From DATJPD01 sp036394195 (GTDB taxonomy: Bacteria; Pseudomonadota; Alphaproteobacteria; CACIAM-22H2): DNA of 20,993 nucleotides. The position numbers and the translations under genes were made by a program. The number at the start of each line of letters is the position of its first letter. Position 1 is the first letter of the stretch. The notes under the pieces were generated by a model. That model was not told the origin of the DNA. It ran no database searches and worked only from the letters and a program-made list of their open reading frames with translations. The stretch covers positions 1 through 20,993 of the forward strand of contig DASWFO010000207.1 in the NCBI GenBank assembly GCA_036394195.1. Direction: 5' to 3'. Shown here piece by piece: positions 6,763 to 13,831 of the stretch.

Positions 6763-7755
6763 ATGGGAGGATTGCGATCGGGTGCGATGCGACGGATTGC
6801 CTCTGGCGTCGTGCTGGCGGCTGGCATCTTCGCGGCCAGTGACGCCGCGGCCCTCGATTATCCGACGCGCCCGATCCGCGTGATCTGTCCCTTCCCCGCC
6901 GGCGCCACCGCCGACATCTCGGCGCGGCTGGTCGCGCAGATGCTGAACGAAGCGACGGGCCAACCGGCCGTGGTCGAAAACCGCTCGGGGGCAGCCGGCA
7001 ATATCGGCGCCGACCTCGCCGCCAAGGCCGATCCCGACGGCTACACGCTGCTCGTCTCGCCGCCGCCGCCGTTCGCGGTGAATATCAGCCTCTACAAGCA
7101 GCTGCCCTATGACCCCAAGACCTCCTTCGCGCCGATCTCGATCGTCGTGCAATCGGCGAGCGTGCTGGTCGCGAACCCGAACCGGCCGTATCACACGCTG
7201 AAGGAGCTGATCGCCTACGCCAAAGCCAATCCCGGCAAGGTGAACTACGCCTCGCAGGGCAGCGGGACCACCTCGCACCTGACGGCCGAGATGATGAAGC
7301 AGGTGGCGAAGCTCGACATCGTCCACATCCCGTACAAAGGCTCGTCTCCCGCGGTGGCGGACCTGCTGGGCGGCCAGGTCGACATCATGTGGGACAATCT
7401 CGGCTCCTCGATGTCGCACATCCAGGACAAGAGCTTCCTGGCACTCGCCGTCGGCAGCGAGAAGCGCTCGGCGGAGCTGCCGGATGTGCCGACGATGCTG
7501 GAGCAGGGTTATCCTGGCTTCCTGTCGACCGCCTGGTTCGCCGCCGCCGCACCGGCGCGGACACCGCCCGAGATCGTCGAAAAAATCTCGGCCATCATCC
7601 GTCAGGCCGTCCACAAGCCGGAGCTCGTGAAGCGGCTGGGCGCCATCGGCATCGAGCCGGTCGGCAGCACGCCGCAGGAGATGGCGAAGTTCGTCGGCGA
7701 AGAGATCGAGCGCTGGCGGAACGTGATCAAGACGGCCGGCATCCAGCCGGAGTGA
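6763..7755 (+). CDS. Tripartite tricarboxylate transporter-type periplasmic binding protein (Bug/TctC family)
   Basis: The 330-residue protein has a signal peptide (MRRIASGVVLAAGIFAAS, cleavage likely after DAAA or nearby) and then the family's YPTRPIRVICPFPAGATADI opening, where the PFPAGG-like loop contacts a carboxylate ligand. VVENRSGAAGNIGADLAAKADPDGYTLL and the YKGSSPAVADLLGGQVD block are further Bug hallmarks. Bug proteins bind carboxylates, aromatic acids or amides in the periplasm. No TctA or TctB membrane partner is in the window, so it is an orphan binding protein, as is common for this family. AAGGAG at 6751-6756 lies 6 bases before ATG 6763. The dioxygenase alpha gene starts 19 bases after its stop, so it may bring in that enzyme's substrate or a precursor. 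Confidence 0.93.
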   Translation: MGGLRSGAMRRIASGVVLAAGIFAASDAAALDYPTRPIRVICPFPAGATADISARLVAQMLNEATGQPAVVENRSGAAGNIGADLAAKADPDGYTLLVSPPPPFAVNISLYKQLPYDPKTSFAPISIVVQSASVLVANPNRPYHTLKELIAYAKANPGKVNYASQGSGTTSHLTAEMMKQVAKLDIVHIPYKGSSPAVADLLGGQVDIMWDNLGSSMSHIQDKSFLALAVGSEKRSAELPDVPTMLEQGYPGFLSTAWFAAAAPARTPPEIVEKISAIIRQAVHKPELVKRLGAIGIEPVGSTPQEMAKFVGEEIERWRNVIKTAGIQPE

Positions 7756-7774
7756 GTCACCGAGGAGCGAACGC

Positions 7775-9010
7775 ATGACGGCACTGCAATCGAACCGTTG
7801 GCCCGAGGGCGTCACCCGGGTGCCGTACTGGCTCTACAACGACGAGGATGTCGCCAAGCGCGAGCAGGCGAGCGTCTTCGAAGGGCCGACCTGGAACTTC
7901 CTCTGTCTCGAGGCGGAGCTGCCGAAGCCCGGCGACTACGTGACGACCTTCGTCGGCGCGGCACCGGTGATCGTGGCGCGCGATCTCGACGGCAGCGTCA
8001 CCGGGTTCGAGAACCGCTGCGCCCATCGCGGCGCGCTGCTGTGCTTCAAATCGCACGGCAACGCCAAGCAGATCAGCTGCATCTATCACAACTGGACCTA
8101 CGACCTGAAAGGCAACCTGACCGGCGTCACGTTCCAGAAGGGCATCAAGGGCAAGGGCGGCATGCCGCCGGAGTTCAACAAGGCCGAGCACCACCCGCGC
8201 CCGTTACGGATCGGCAATATCGGCGGCATCCTGTTCGGCACGTTCTCCGACCGCGCCCCTGCCCTCGAAGACTATCTCGGCCCCGAGATCGTGACCCGGA
8301 TCATGCGGGTGATGCGGCGGCCGGTGAAGGTGCTCGGCTATTGCGACCAGGGGCTGCCGAACAACTGGAAGCTCTACATGGAGAACGTGAAGGACCCCTA
8401 TCACGCGAGCCTGCTGCACACGTTCTTCACCACCTTCAAGATCAACCGGCTGTCGCAGCCGGGCGGCATCATCATCGACGCCAAGCAGACCGGCCATCAC
8501 GTCAGCTACTCGATGATCGAGCGCGGCCAGCACACCGCGAGCGAGTACGACAAGACCGAGCTGCGTGCCCGCAAGGAGGACTACCGGCTGGCCGACCCGT
8601 CGATCCTCGACGGCGTCGACGAGTTCGGCGACGGCATCACGCTCCAGATCCTGGCCGTGTTCCCGAACTTCATCCTGCAGCAGATCCAGAACGCGCTGGC
8701 CGTGCGCAAGGTGCTGCCGCTCGGGCTGGCCAAGAGCAACCTCACCTGGACGCATTTCGGCTATGCCGACGACGACGAGAAGATGACCGAGATCCGGGTC
8801 AAGCAGTCCAACCTGGTCGGCCCCGCCGGCTACATCTCGATGGAGGACGGCGTGGTCGGCGGCTTCGTGCAGCGCACCGTGGCGGGGGCCGGCGACGCGA
8901 TGGAGGTCATCGAGATGGGCGGCCACGAGATGGCCACCCAGGACACGCGGGCCACCGAGGCCCCGCTGCGCGGCTACTGGAAGATGTACCGCGAGATCAT
9001 GGGGATTTGA
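7775..9010 (+). CDS. Aromatic ring-hydroxylating dioxygenase, Rieske alpha subunit
   Basis: The 411-residue protein is the catalytic oxygenase subunit, which adds O2 to an aromatic ring using electrons from a ferredoxin and reductase. The Rieske 2Fe-2S motif is complete: C82-x-H84, 17 residues, C102-x2-H105. The mononuclear iron site is seen as D207, H210 and H215 in NVKDPYHASLLH, with D358 in MEDG as the probable carboxylate ligand. The sequence form resembles anthranilate or salicylate/benzoate-type oxygenases, but the substrate cannot be read with confidence. GAGGAG at 7762-7767 lies 7 bases before the start. The matching beta subunit follows after a 199-base gap filled with a repeat element. 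No ferredoxin or reductase gene is near, so electron donors must come from elsewhere. Confidence 0.93.
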   Translation: MTALQSNRWPEGVTRVPYWLYNDEDVAKREQASVFEGPTWNFLCLEAELPKPGDYVTTFVGAAPVIVARDLDGSVTGFENRCAHRGALLCFKSHGNAKQISCIYHNWTYDLKGNLTGVTFQKGIKGKGGMPPEFNKAEHHPRPLRIGNIGGILFGTFSDRAPALEDYLGPEIVTRIMRVMRRPVKVLGYCDQGLPNNWKLYMENVKDPYHASLLHTFFTTFKINRLSQPGGIIIDAKQTGHHVSYSMIERGQHTASEYDKTELRARKEDYRLADPSILDGVDEFGDGITLQILAVFPNFILQQIQNALAVRKVLPLGLAKSNLTWTHFGYADDDEKMTEIRVKQSNLVGPAGYISMEDGVVGGFVQRTVAGAGDAMEVIEMGGHEMATQDTRATEAPLRGYWKMYREIMGI

Positions 9011-9052
9011 GAGTCGCTCCTATGAGTGCCACACCCCCCACCCGCTCGGCCG

Positions 9053-9077
9053 GCGAACGCTCCACTGGAGCGTTCGC
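9053..9077. repeat. Palindrome with 12-bp arms
   Basis: The arms gcgaacgctcca and tggagcgttcgc flank a single central base. It lies in the spacer between the dioxygenase alpha and beta genes, next to the G/C-rich element. Confidence 0.6.
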
Positions 9078-9084
9078 TGATCGT

Positions 9085-9200
9085 CCTCGCGCCTCCCCCG
9101 CAAGGGGGGAGGGTGAAGAACTTAAGCGAGCCCTCTCTCTTACCCCCTCCCCCGAGCCAAGTTCTTTAAGGATTGGGGGGGAGGGTTGGGGTGGGGGTGG
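9085..9200. repeat. REP-like G/C-rich intergenic element between dioxygenase subunit genes
   Basis: The element contains nested inverted repeats. cctccccc and gggggagg form a hairpin with a short loop near 9092-9112. agaactt and aagttct occur as an inverted pair around a second C-rich/G-rich pair (ccccctccccc at about 9141 and the G-run at about 9174). C-rich/G-rich palindromes of this kind are dispersed repeats in many alphaproteobacteria. It may reduce or alter beta-subunit expression relative to alpha. Confidence 0.5.
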
Positions 9201-9209
9201 TGAAGTGCG

Positions 9210-9680
9210 ATGAACACGACGACGCAGATCGAAGTCGAGGCGCTGCTCGCCCGCTATGTCCATTGCATCGACGACGGCAAGCTCGAGGAGTGGCCGGGGT
9301 TTTTCGCCGACCCGTGCAAGTACCTGATCACGTCTGCCGAGAACCACGAGCGCAACCTGCCGGTCGGGATCTTCATCGCCACGTCGCGCGGCATGCTGCA
9401 GGACCGCGTGTCAGCGTTGCGCGAGGCGAACATCTACGAGCCGCAGCGCTACCGGCACATCGTGTCGTCGGTGCTGATCACCGCCGACAGCGGCGGCGCG
9501 GTCACCGCCCAGGCCAATTTCCAGGTCATCCGCATCATGCATGACGGGACGATGGACCTGTTCTGCACCGGCAAATATGCCGACCGCATCGTCGGCACGG
9601 GCGACGCCCGCACATACGCCGAGAAGCTGGTGATCCTCGACAACAAGCGGATCGATACCCTGCTGGCGATTCCGCTCTAG
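9210..9680 (+). CDS. Aromatic ring-hydroxylating dioxygenase beta (small) subunit
   Basis: The 156-residue protein has the SnoaL/NTF2-like fold expected of small oxygenase subunits, which hold the alpha trimer together in an alpha3beta3 complex. Visible family features are the N-terminal helix EVEALLARYVHCIDDGKLEEWPGFF, the RVSALREANIYEPQRYRHIVSS segment, and the C-terminal YAEKLVILDNKRIDTLLAIPL. The last block is typical of this subunit class. It has no catalytic residues of its own. It belongs with the alpha subunit despite the 199-base gap, since each needs the other. GTGAAG a few bases before ATG 9210 is a modest ribosome site. Confidence 0.9.
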   Translation: MNTTTQIEVEALLARYVHCIDDGKLEEWPGFFADPCKYLITSAENHERNLPVGIFIATSRGMLQDRVSALREANIYEPQRYRHIVSSVLITADSGGAVTAQANFQVIRIMHDGTMDLFCTGKYADRIVGTGDARTYAEKLVILDNKRIDTLLAIPL

Positions 9681-9688
9681 CGGATTGT

Positions 9689-9737
9689 CACCTCTCCCGC
9701 CGGGAGAGGTCGCGAGCGGCAGCGAGCGGGTGAGGGG
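9689..9737 (+). repeat. REP-like unit, first copy
   Basis: The unit starts with the hairpin cctctcccgccgggagagg and ends with gcgggtgagggg. It is the mirror image of the unit at 9788-9833. Confidence 0.75.
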
Positions 9738-9787
9738 CAACGCTTCAGCGCCGCGCTCTTCGGCAACATCGCGTCGCGGCGAAGCTT

Positions 9788-9833
9788 CCCCTCACCCGGC
9801 GCTTCGCGCCGACCTCTCCCCACGGGAGAGGTG
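9788..9833 (-). repeat. REP-like unit, second (inverted) copy
   Basis: Read on the minus strand, it starts with cacctctcccgtggggagag and ends with gccgggtgagggg, matching the first unit except for a few bases. Together they form a BIME-like inverted pair about 50 bases apart, which could fold into one large structure between the dioxygenase and oxidoreductase genes. Confidence 0.75.
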
Positions 9834-9960
9834 AATACGCTGTGGATCGGCAAGCCGCTCACAGAAATTACGCGCCGGCCCTAGCGCCTGAAACTTTCGT
9901 GCCGCGGCTGCGCGGTAGCGGACCGAGTGTTTCCACCATAAGTGTTTGGACGCGCTGGCA

Positions 9961-9989
9961 TTGTCTGTCCCGTCCGGCCGCATTACCTT
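9961..9989 (+). promoter_or_regulatory. Possible promoter of the indolepyruvate oxidoreductase gene
   Basis: TTGTCT (9961-9966) and TACCTT (9984-9989) are 17 bases apart, just before the ribosome site. The -35 match is fair and the -10 match weak. Its position after the repeat pair fits an independent transcript. Confidence 0.25.
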
Positions 9990-10007
9990 GTCAGATGAAT
10001 CTGGTTC

Positions 10008-10013
10008 GGGAGG
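10008..10013 (+). promoter_or_regulatory. Ribosome binding site that decides the oxidoreductase start
   Basis: GGGAGG lies 4 bases before ATG 10018. The longer in-frame start at 9946 lacks such a site and would add 24 residues unlike the family. Confidence 0.6.
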
Positions 10014-10017
10014 ACCA

Positions 10018-13000
10018 ATGGCGCTCGCCGCAGTCACCCTCGACGACAAGTACGAGCTCGAATCCGGCCGCGTGTTCCTGACCGGCACCCAGGCGCTGGT
10101 CCGCCTGCCGATGATGCAGCGCCGGCGCGACGAGCGGGCCGGGCTCAACACCGGCTGCTTCATCTCCGGCTATCGCGGCTCGCCGCTGGGCGGCTACGAC
10201 CTGGCGCTGTGGCGCGCCAGCAAATTCCTGAAGCGCCATCACATCCACTTCCAGCCCGGGCTGAACGAAGACCTCGCCGCGACGTCGGTGTGGGGCAGCC
10301 AGCAGGCCAACCTCTTCCCCGGCGCCAAATACGACGGCGTGTTCTCGATCTGGTACGGCAAGGGGCCGGGCGTGTTCCGCTCGATGGACCCGATCACCCA
10401 CGGCAACATGGCCGGCACCTCGCCGCATGGCGGGGTGCTGGTGATGCTGGGCGACGACCACGCCAGCAAGTCGTCGACGCTGCCGCACCAGTCCGAGCAT
10501 CACATGGTCGCCGCCATGATCCCGGTGCTCAACCCGTCGAGCGTGCAGGAGGTTCTCGACTACGGCCTCTACGGCTGGGCGATGAGCCGCTATTCCGGCT
10601 GCTGGGTGTCGTTGAAATGCATCGCCGACACGATGGACGCCTCGGCGTCGGTCTATGTCGCCCCGAACCGGGTCTCGGTCGTGACCCCGAACGACTTCGA
10701 GATGCCGGCCGACGGCGTGCATATCCGCTGGCCCGACGACTGGAACCAGCAGGAGTACCGGCTGCACCGCTACAAGGCGTACGCGGCGCTCGCCTTCGCG
10801 CGCGCCAACAAGTTCGACCAGATCGTGCTCGACAGCCCGAAGCCGCGCTTCGGCATCATCACCACCGGCAAGGCCTATCAGGACACGCGGCAGGCGCTGG
10901 AATATCTCGGCATCGACGACAAGCGCGCCGCCGAGATCGGCATCCGGCTGTACAAGGTCGGCATGTCGTGGCCGCTCGAGCGCGAGAGTGCGCGGGCCTT
11001 CGCCGAAGGCCTCGACGAAGTGATCGTGATCGAGGAAAAGCGCGCGATCATCGAGAACCAGCTCAAGGAGCAGCTCTACAACTGGCGCGCCGACGTCCGC
11101 CCGCGCGTCGTCGGCAAGTTCGACGAGAAGGGCGAATGGATCCTGCCGTCGGCGGCGGAGCTGGCGCCGGCGCAGATCGCCCGCGTGCTGGCGCGGCGCA
11201 TGGCACCGTATTTCACCACGTCGACCATCGAGGAGCGGCTGCAGTTCCTGGACGCCAAGGAGAAGGCGCTGAAGGCGCCGCATGTCTCGTTCAAGCGGAC
11301 CCCCTATTTCTGCTCGGGCTGTCCGCACAACACCTCGACGCGGGTCCCCGAAGGCAGCCGCGCCGCGGCCGGCATCGGCTGCCACTACATGGCGGTCGGC
11401 ATGGACCGCGACACCGCGACGTTCACCCAGATGGGCGGCGAAGGGGCGCAGTGGCTGGGCCAGGCGCCGTTCACCGAGACGCCGCACATGTTCCAGAACA
11501 TCGGCGACGGCACCTACACGCATTCGGGCAGCCTCGCCATCCGCGCCGCGATCGCCGCCGGCGTCAACATCACCTACAAGATCCTCTACAACGACGCGGT
11601 CGCGATGACCGGCGGCCAGCCGGCCGAAGGCAGCTTCACGGTGCCGCAGATCGCCCGCCAGATGGCGGCCGAAGGGGTGTCGCGGATCGCCATCGTCAGC
11701 GACCAGCCGGACAAATATCCGGGCGATGCCGGCTTCCCCGCCGGTATCACCATCGACCATCGCGACGAGCTCGACCGCGTGCAGCGGCAGCTGCGCGACT
11801 ATAAGGGCGTCTCGGTCCTGATCTACGACCAGACCTGCGCCGCCGAGAAGCGTCGCCGGCGCAAGCGCGGCACGTTCCCCGACCCCGACAAGCGGGTGAT
11901 CATCAACGAGCTGGTGTGCGAGGGCTGCGGCGATTGCGGCGTGCAGTCGAACTGCCTGTCGGTGGTTCCCGTCGACACCGAGTTCGGCCGCAAGCGCGCG
12001 ATCGACCAGTCGTCGTGCAACAAGGATTTCTCCTGCGTGAAGGGCTTCTGCCCGTCCTTCGTGACCGTGCACGGCGGCAAGCTGCGCAAGCCGAGTGCGG
12101 CGCTCAGCAGCGGCAAGGAGGCGTTCACCGCGCCCCCGGCGCCGAAGCTCCCCGGCCTCGACCAGCCCCACAACATCCTGGTCACCGGCATCGGCGGCAC
12201 CGGTGTCGTGACCATCGGCGCGCTCGTCGGCATGGCCGCCCATATCGAGGGCAAGGGCTGCTCGGTGCTCGACATGACCGGGCTGTCGCAGAAGGGCGGT
12301 GCGGTGTTCTCGCACATCCGCATCGGCCGCCGGCCGGAGGACGTGCACGGCGTGCGCATCGCCGACGGCGACGCCAACGTGCTGCTCGGCTGCGACCTGG
12401 TGGTCTCGGCGGGCGACGAATCCCTGTCCAAGCTCGATGCCCGGCGCACCCACGCGGTGATCAACACCTTCGAGACCGTCACCGGCGCCTTCACCCGCAA
12501 TCCCGATCTTCACACGCCGACCGCCGGGCTGATCCGCTCGCTGGAGGACGCCGTCGGCGCCAAGTCGCTCGACAAGCTCGAGGCGACCACCTTGGCGACG
12601 GCGCTGCTCGGCGATTCAATCGCCACCAACCCGTTCCTGCTCGGCTACGCCTGGCAGAAGGGGCTGGTGCCGGTCTCCGCCGAGTCGATCGAGAAGGCGA
12701 TCGAGCTCAACGGCGTGGCCGTGGACATGAACGTGCGCGCGTTCCGCTGGGGACGGCTGGCGGCGCACGATCGCGCCGCGGTCGAGCGGGCGGCAGCGCC
12801 TTCGGTCGTGCCGGTCGGCCACAAGCTGTCGCGCACGCTCGACGAGATCGTGGCGCGGCGCGTCGAGTTCCTCACCGCCTATCAGGATGCGGCTTATGCG
12901 CGCCGCTACGAGGCGCTGGTGCGCCGCGCCGAGGAAGCCGAACGGGCCCGCGCCAAGGGGCAGACCGGCCTCGCCGAAGCGGTGGCGCGCTACTATTTCA

Positions 13001-13500
13001 AGCTGCTCGCCTACAAGGACGAGTACGAGGTCGCGCGGCTGCTCTCCGAGGCGTCATTCCTGCGCACGATCGCGGCACAGTTCGAGGGCGACTATCAGCT
13101 GGAGTTCAACCTGGCGCCGCCGGCCATCGCCGAACGCGACCCCATCACCGGCCACCTCAAGAAGCGCAGCTTCGGCCCGCGGATGCTGTCGCTGTTCCGG
13201 GTGATGGCGAAGTTCAAGTTCCTGCGCGGCACCAGGCTCGATCCGTTCGGGCGGACCGAGGAGCGCCGGACCGAGCGGCGCCTGATCACCGAGTATGAAG
13301 CCCTGGTCGCCGAGCTGCTCGACAAGCTGTCGCCCGAAAACCATCGCTTCGCCATGGCGCTGGCGTCGCTGCCCGAGCAGATCCGCGGCTACGGCCACGT
13401 GAAGGACGCGACGATCGAGAAGGTCAAGGCGCGGCAGGCCGAGCTGCTCACCTGCTTCCGCAATCCGGCGCCCCCGACGACGGCCCAGGCGGCGGAATAG
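10018..13500 (+). CDS. Indolepyruvate ferredoxin oxidoreductase, fused single-chain form
   Basis: The 1160-residue enzyme belongs to the thiamine-diphosphate 2-oxoacid:ferredoxin oxidoreductases, which convert aryl-pyruvates and CoA to aryl-acyl-CoA, CO2 and reduced ferredoxin. The N-terminal part has FISGYRGSPLGGYD. The thiamine-diphosphate motif begins at G496-D497-G498 (GDGTYTHSG) and continues to the NDAVAMTGGQPAEG block. Cysteines that may hold iron-sulfur clusters are C432 and C435 (CSGCPHN), then C634, C637, C640 and C646, and C667, C673 and C678. The gamma-like domain starts near residue 722 (VTGIGGTGVVTIG). A C-terminal DUF6537-like region follows (FLTAYQDAAYARRYEALV to the end). This long fused form is typical of aerobic proteobacteria, with a role in aromatic amino acid breakdown. 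It probably starts its own transcript. Confidence 0.95.
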   Translation: MALAAVTLDDKYELESGRVFLTGTQALVRLPMMQRRRDERAGLNTGCFISGYRGSPLGGYDLALWRASKFLKRHHIHFQPGLNEDLAATSVWGSQQANLFPGAKYDGVFSIWYGKGPGVFRSMDPITHGNMAGTSPHGGVLVMLGDDHASKSSTLPHQSEHHMVAAMIPVLNPSSVQEVLDYGLYGWAMSRYSGCWVSLKCIADTMDASASVYVAPNRVSVVTPNDFEMPADGVHIRWPDDWNQQEYRLHRYKAYAALAFARANKFDQIVLDSPKPRFGIITTGKAYQDTRQALEYLGIDDKRAAEIGIRLYKVGMSWPLERESARAFAEGLDEVIVIEEKRAIIENQLKEQLYNWRADVRPRVVGKFDEKGEWILPSAAELAPAQIARVLARRMAPYFTTSTIEERLQFLDAKEKALKAPHVSFKRTPYFCSGCPHNTSTRVPEGSRAAAGIGCHYMAVGMDRDTATFTQMGGEGAQWLGQAPFTETPHMFQNIGDGTYTHSGSLAIRAAIAAGVNITYKILYNDAVAMTGGQPAEGSFTVPQIARQMAAEGVSRIAIVSDQPDKYPGDAGFPAGITIDHRDELDRVQRQLRDYKGVSVLIYDQTCAAEKRRRRKRGTFPDPDKRVIINELVCEGCGDCGVQSNCLSVVPVDTEFGRKRAIDQSSCNKDFSCVKGFCPSFVTVHGGKLRKPSAALSSGKEAFTAPPAPKLPGLDQPHNILVTGIGGTGVVTIGALVGMAAHIEGKGCSVLDMTGLSQKGGAVFSHIRIGRRPEDVHGVRIADGDANVLLGCDLVVSAGDESLSKLDARRTHAVINTFETVTGAFTRNPDLHTPTAGLIRSLEDAVGAKSLDKLEATTLATALLGDSIATNPFLLGYAWQKGLVPVSAESIEKAIELNGVAVDMNVRAFRWGRLAAHDRAAVERAAAPSVVPVGHKLSRTLDEIVARRVEFLTAYQDAAYARRYEALVRRAEEAERARAKGQTGLAEAVARYYFKLLAYKDEYEVARLLSEASFLRTIAAQFEGDYQLEFNLAPPAIAERDPITGHLKKRSFGPRMLSLFRVMAKFKFLRGTRLDPFGRTEERRTERRLITEYEALVAELLDKLSPENHRFAMALASLPEQIRGYGHVKDATIEKVKARQAELLTCFRNPAPPTTAQAAE

Positions 13501-13544
13501 GATTATTCGGAGTCACCGCACGCCGCGAGCGTCCAGAGAATTAG

Positions 13545-13619
13545 ACCACGGAGACACGGAGAGCACAGAGGTGAGACAGAGACTCCTCTTCGCCTCCGTG
13601 CCCTCCGTGTCTCCGTGGT
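13545..13619. repeat. Long inverted repeat, CCACGGAG family
   Basis: The left arm accacggagacacggag (13545-13561) and its perfect 17-base complement ending at 13619 extend imperfectly to about 27 bases each, with a 21-base centre. Similar accacggag-type palindromes are widespread bacterial intergenic repeats. A shortened relative lies at 20108-20126 after livF. Confidence 0.75.
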
Positions 13620-13636
13620 TCATGTCACGGATCGGA

Positions 13637-13664
13637 CTGGACCCCGGCCTCCCCCGGGGTGACG
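13637..13664. repeat. Short palindromic repeat, CTGGACCCCGG...CCGGGGT type
   Basis: The 7-base arms accccgg and ccggggt surround a 6-base centre, followed by gacg. This form closely resembles the dispersed ctggaccccggc...gccggggtgacg repeats of alphaproteobacteria. Confidence 0.6.
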
Positions 13665-13691
13665 AGTGGGATGATGGCCGCGGTCGCGAGA

Positions 13692-13726
13692 ACCTCACTC
13701 TGACCCCAATTACGACCCCAATTACG
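13692..13726. repeat. CTCACTCTGACCCC motif with a 12-base tandem duplication
   Basis: The 16-base stretch acctcactctgacccc is followed by gaccccaattac twice in tandem (13702-13713 and 13714-13725). The same 16-base stretch recurs at 20136-20151. Its reverse complement (ggggtcagagtgaggt) resembles motifs I recall beside REP-associated transposases in other bacteria; that link is a memory-based inference. Confidence 0.55.
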
Positions 13727-13733
13727 AGGTCTC

Positions 13734-13802
13734 GTCATCGCGAGCGAAGCGAAGCGATCCAGATTCGCTGGATTGCTTCGTCGCTGCGCTCCTCGCAATG
13801 AC
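13734..13802. repeat. Palindromic repeat of the GTCATTGCGAGC...GCAATCCAG type
   Basis: The left arm gtcatcgcgagcgaagcgaa and the right arm ending in gctcctcgcaatgac are imperfect complements around gatccag...ctggattgc. This is a very common dispersed repeat in Bradyrhizobium-like and other alphaproteobacterial genomes. Confidence 0.7.
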
Positions 13803-13831
13803 AGTCAAATCTGAATCTGCTTAGAGGGCGC

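Larger units (their letters stand above)
9681..10017. other. Gene-free stretch with inverted REP pair and the oxidoreductase leader
   Basis: No credible gene is seen here. The left half holds the inverted REP-like pair; the right half is the leader of the indolepyruvate oxidoreductase gene, with a possible promoter and a strong ribosome site. Confidence 0.7.
13501..13831. other. Gene-free stretch packed with dispersed repeats
   Basis: No credible gene is seen. At least four unrelated palindromic or tandem repeats lie next to each other, listed separately. The genes on both sides end towards this region, so it is a convergent intergenic region. Confidence 0.75.

Noticed and set aside
6475..7815. 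Minus-strand frame of 446 codons over the Bug gene and the divergent gap
   Set aside because: It overlaps a well supported binding-protein gene and the start of the amidase gene, with no motif of its own.
9991..12513. Minus-strand open frame of 840 codons opposite the oxidoreductase gene
   Set aside because: It mirrors the G/C-rich third positions of the real gene, is rich in Arg, His, Asp and Val as shadow frames are, and shows no domain. The plus strand encodes a clear full-length enzyme.
13702..13725. Possible start of a CRISPR-like array from the 12-base tandem repeat
   Set aside because: There are only two direct copies with no spacers and no cas genes, so this is a simple tandem duplication.
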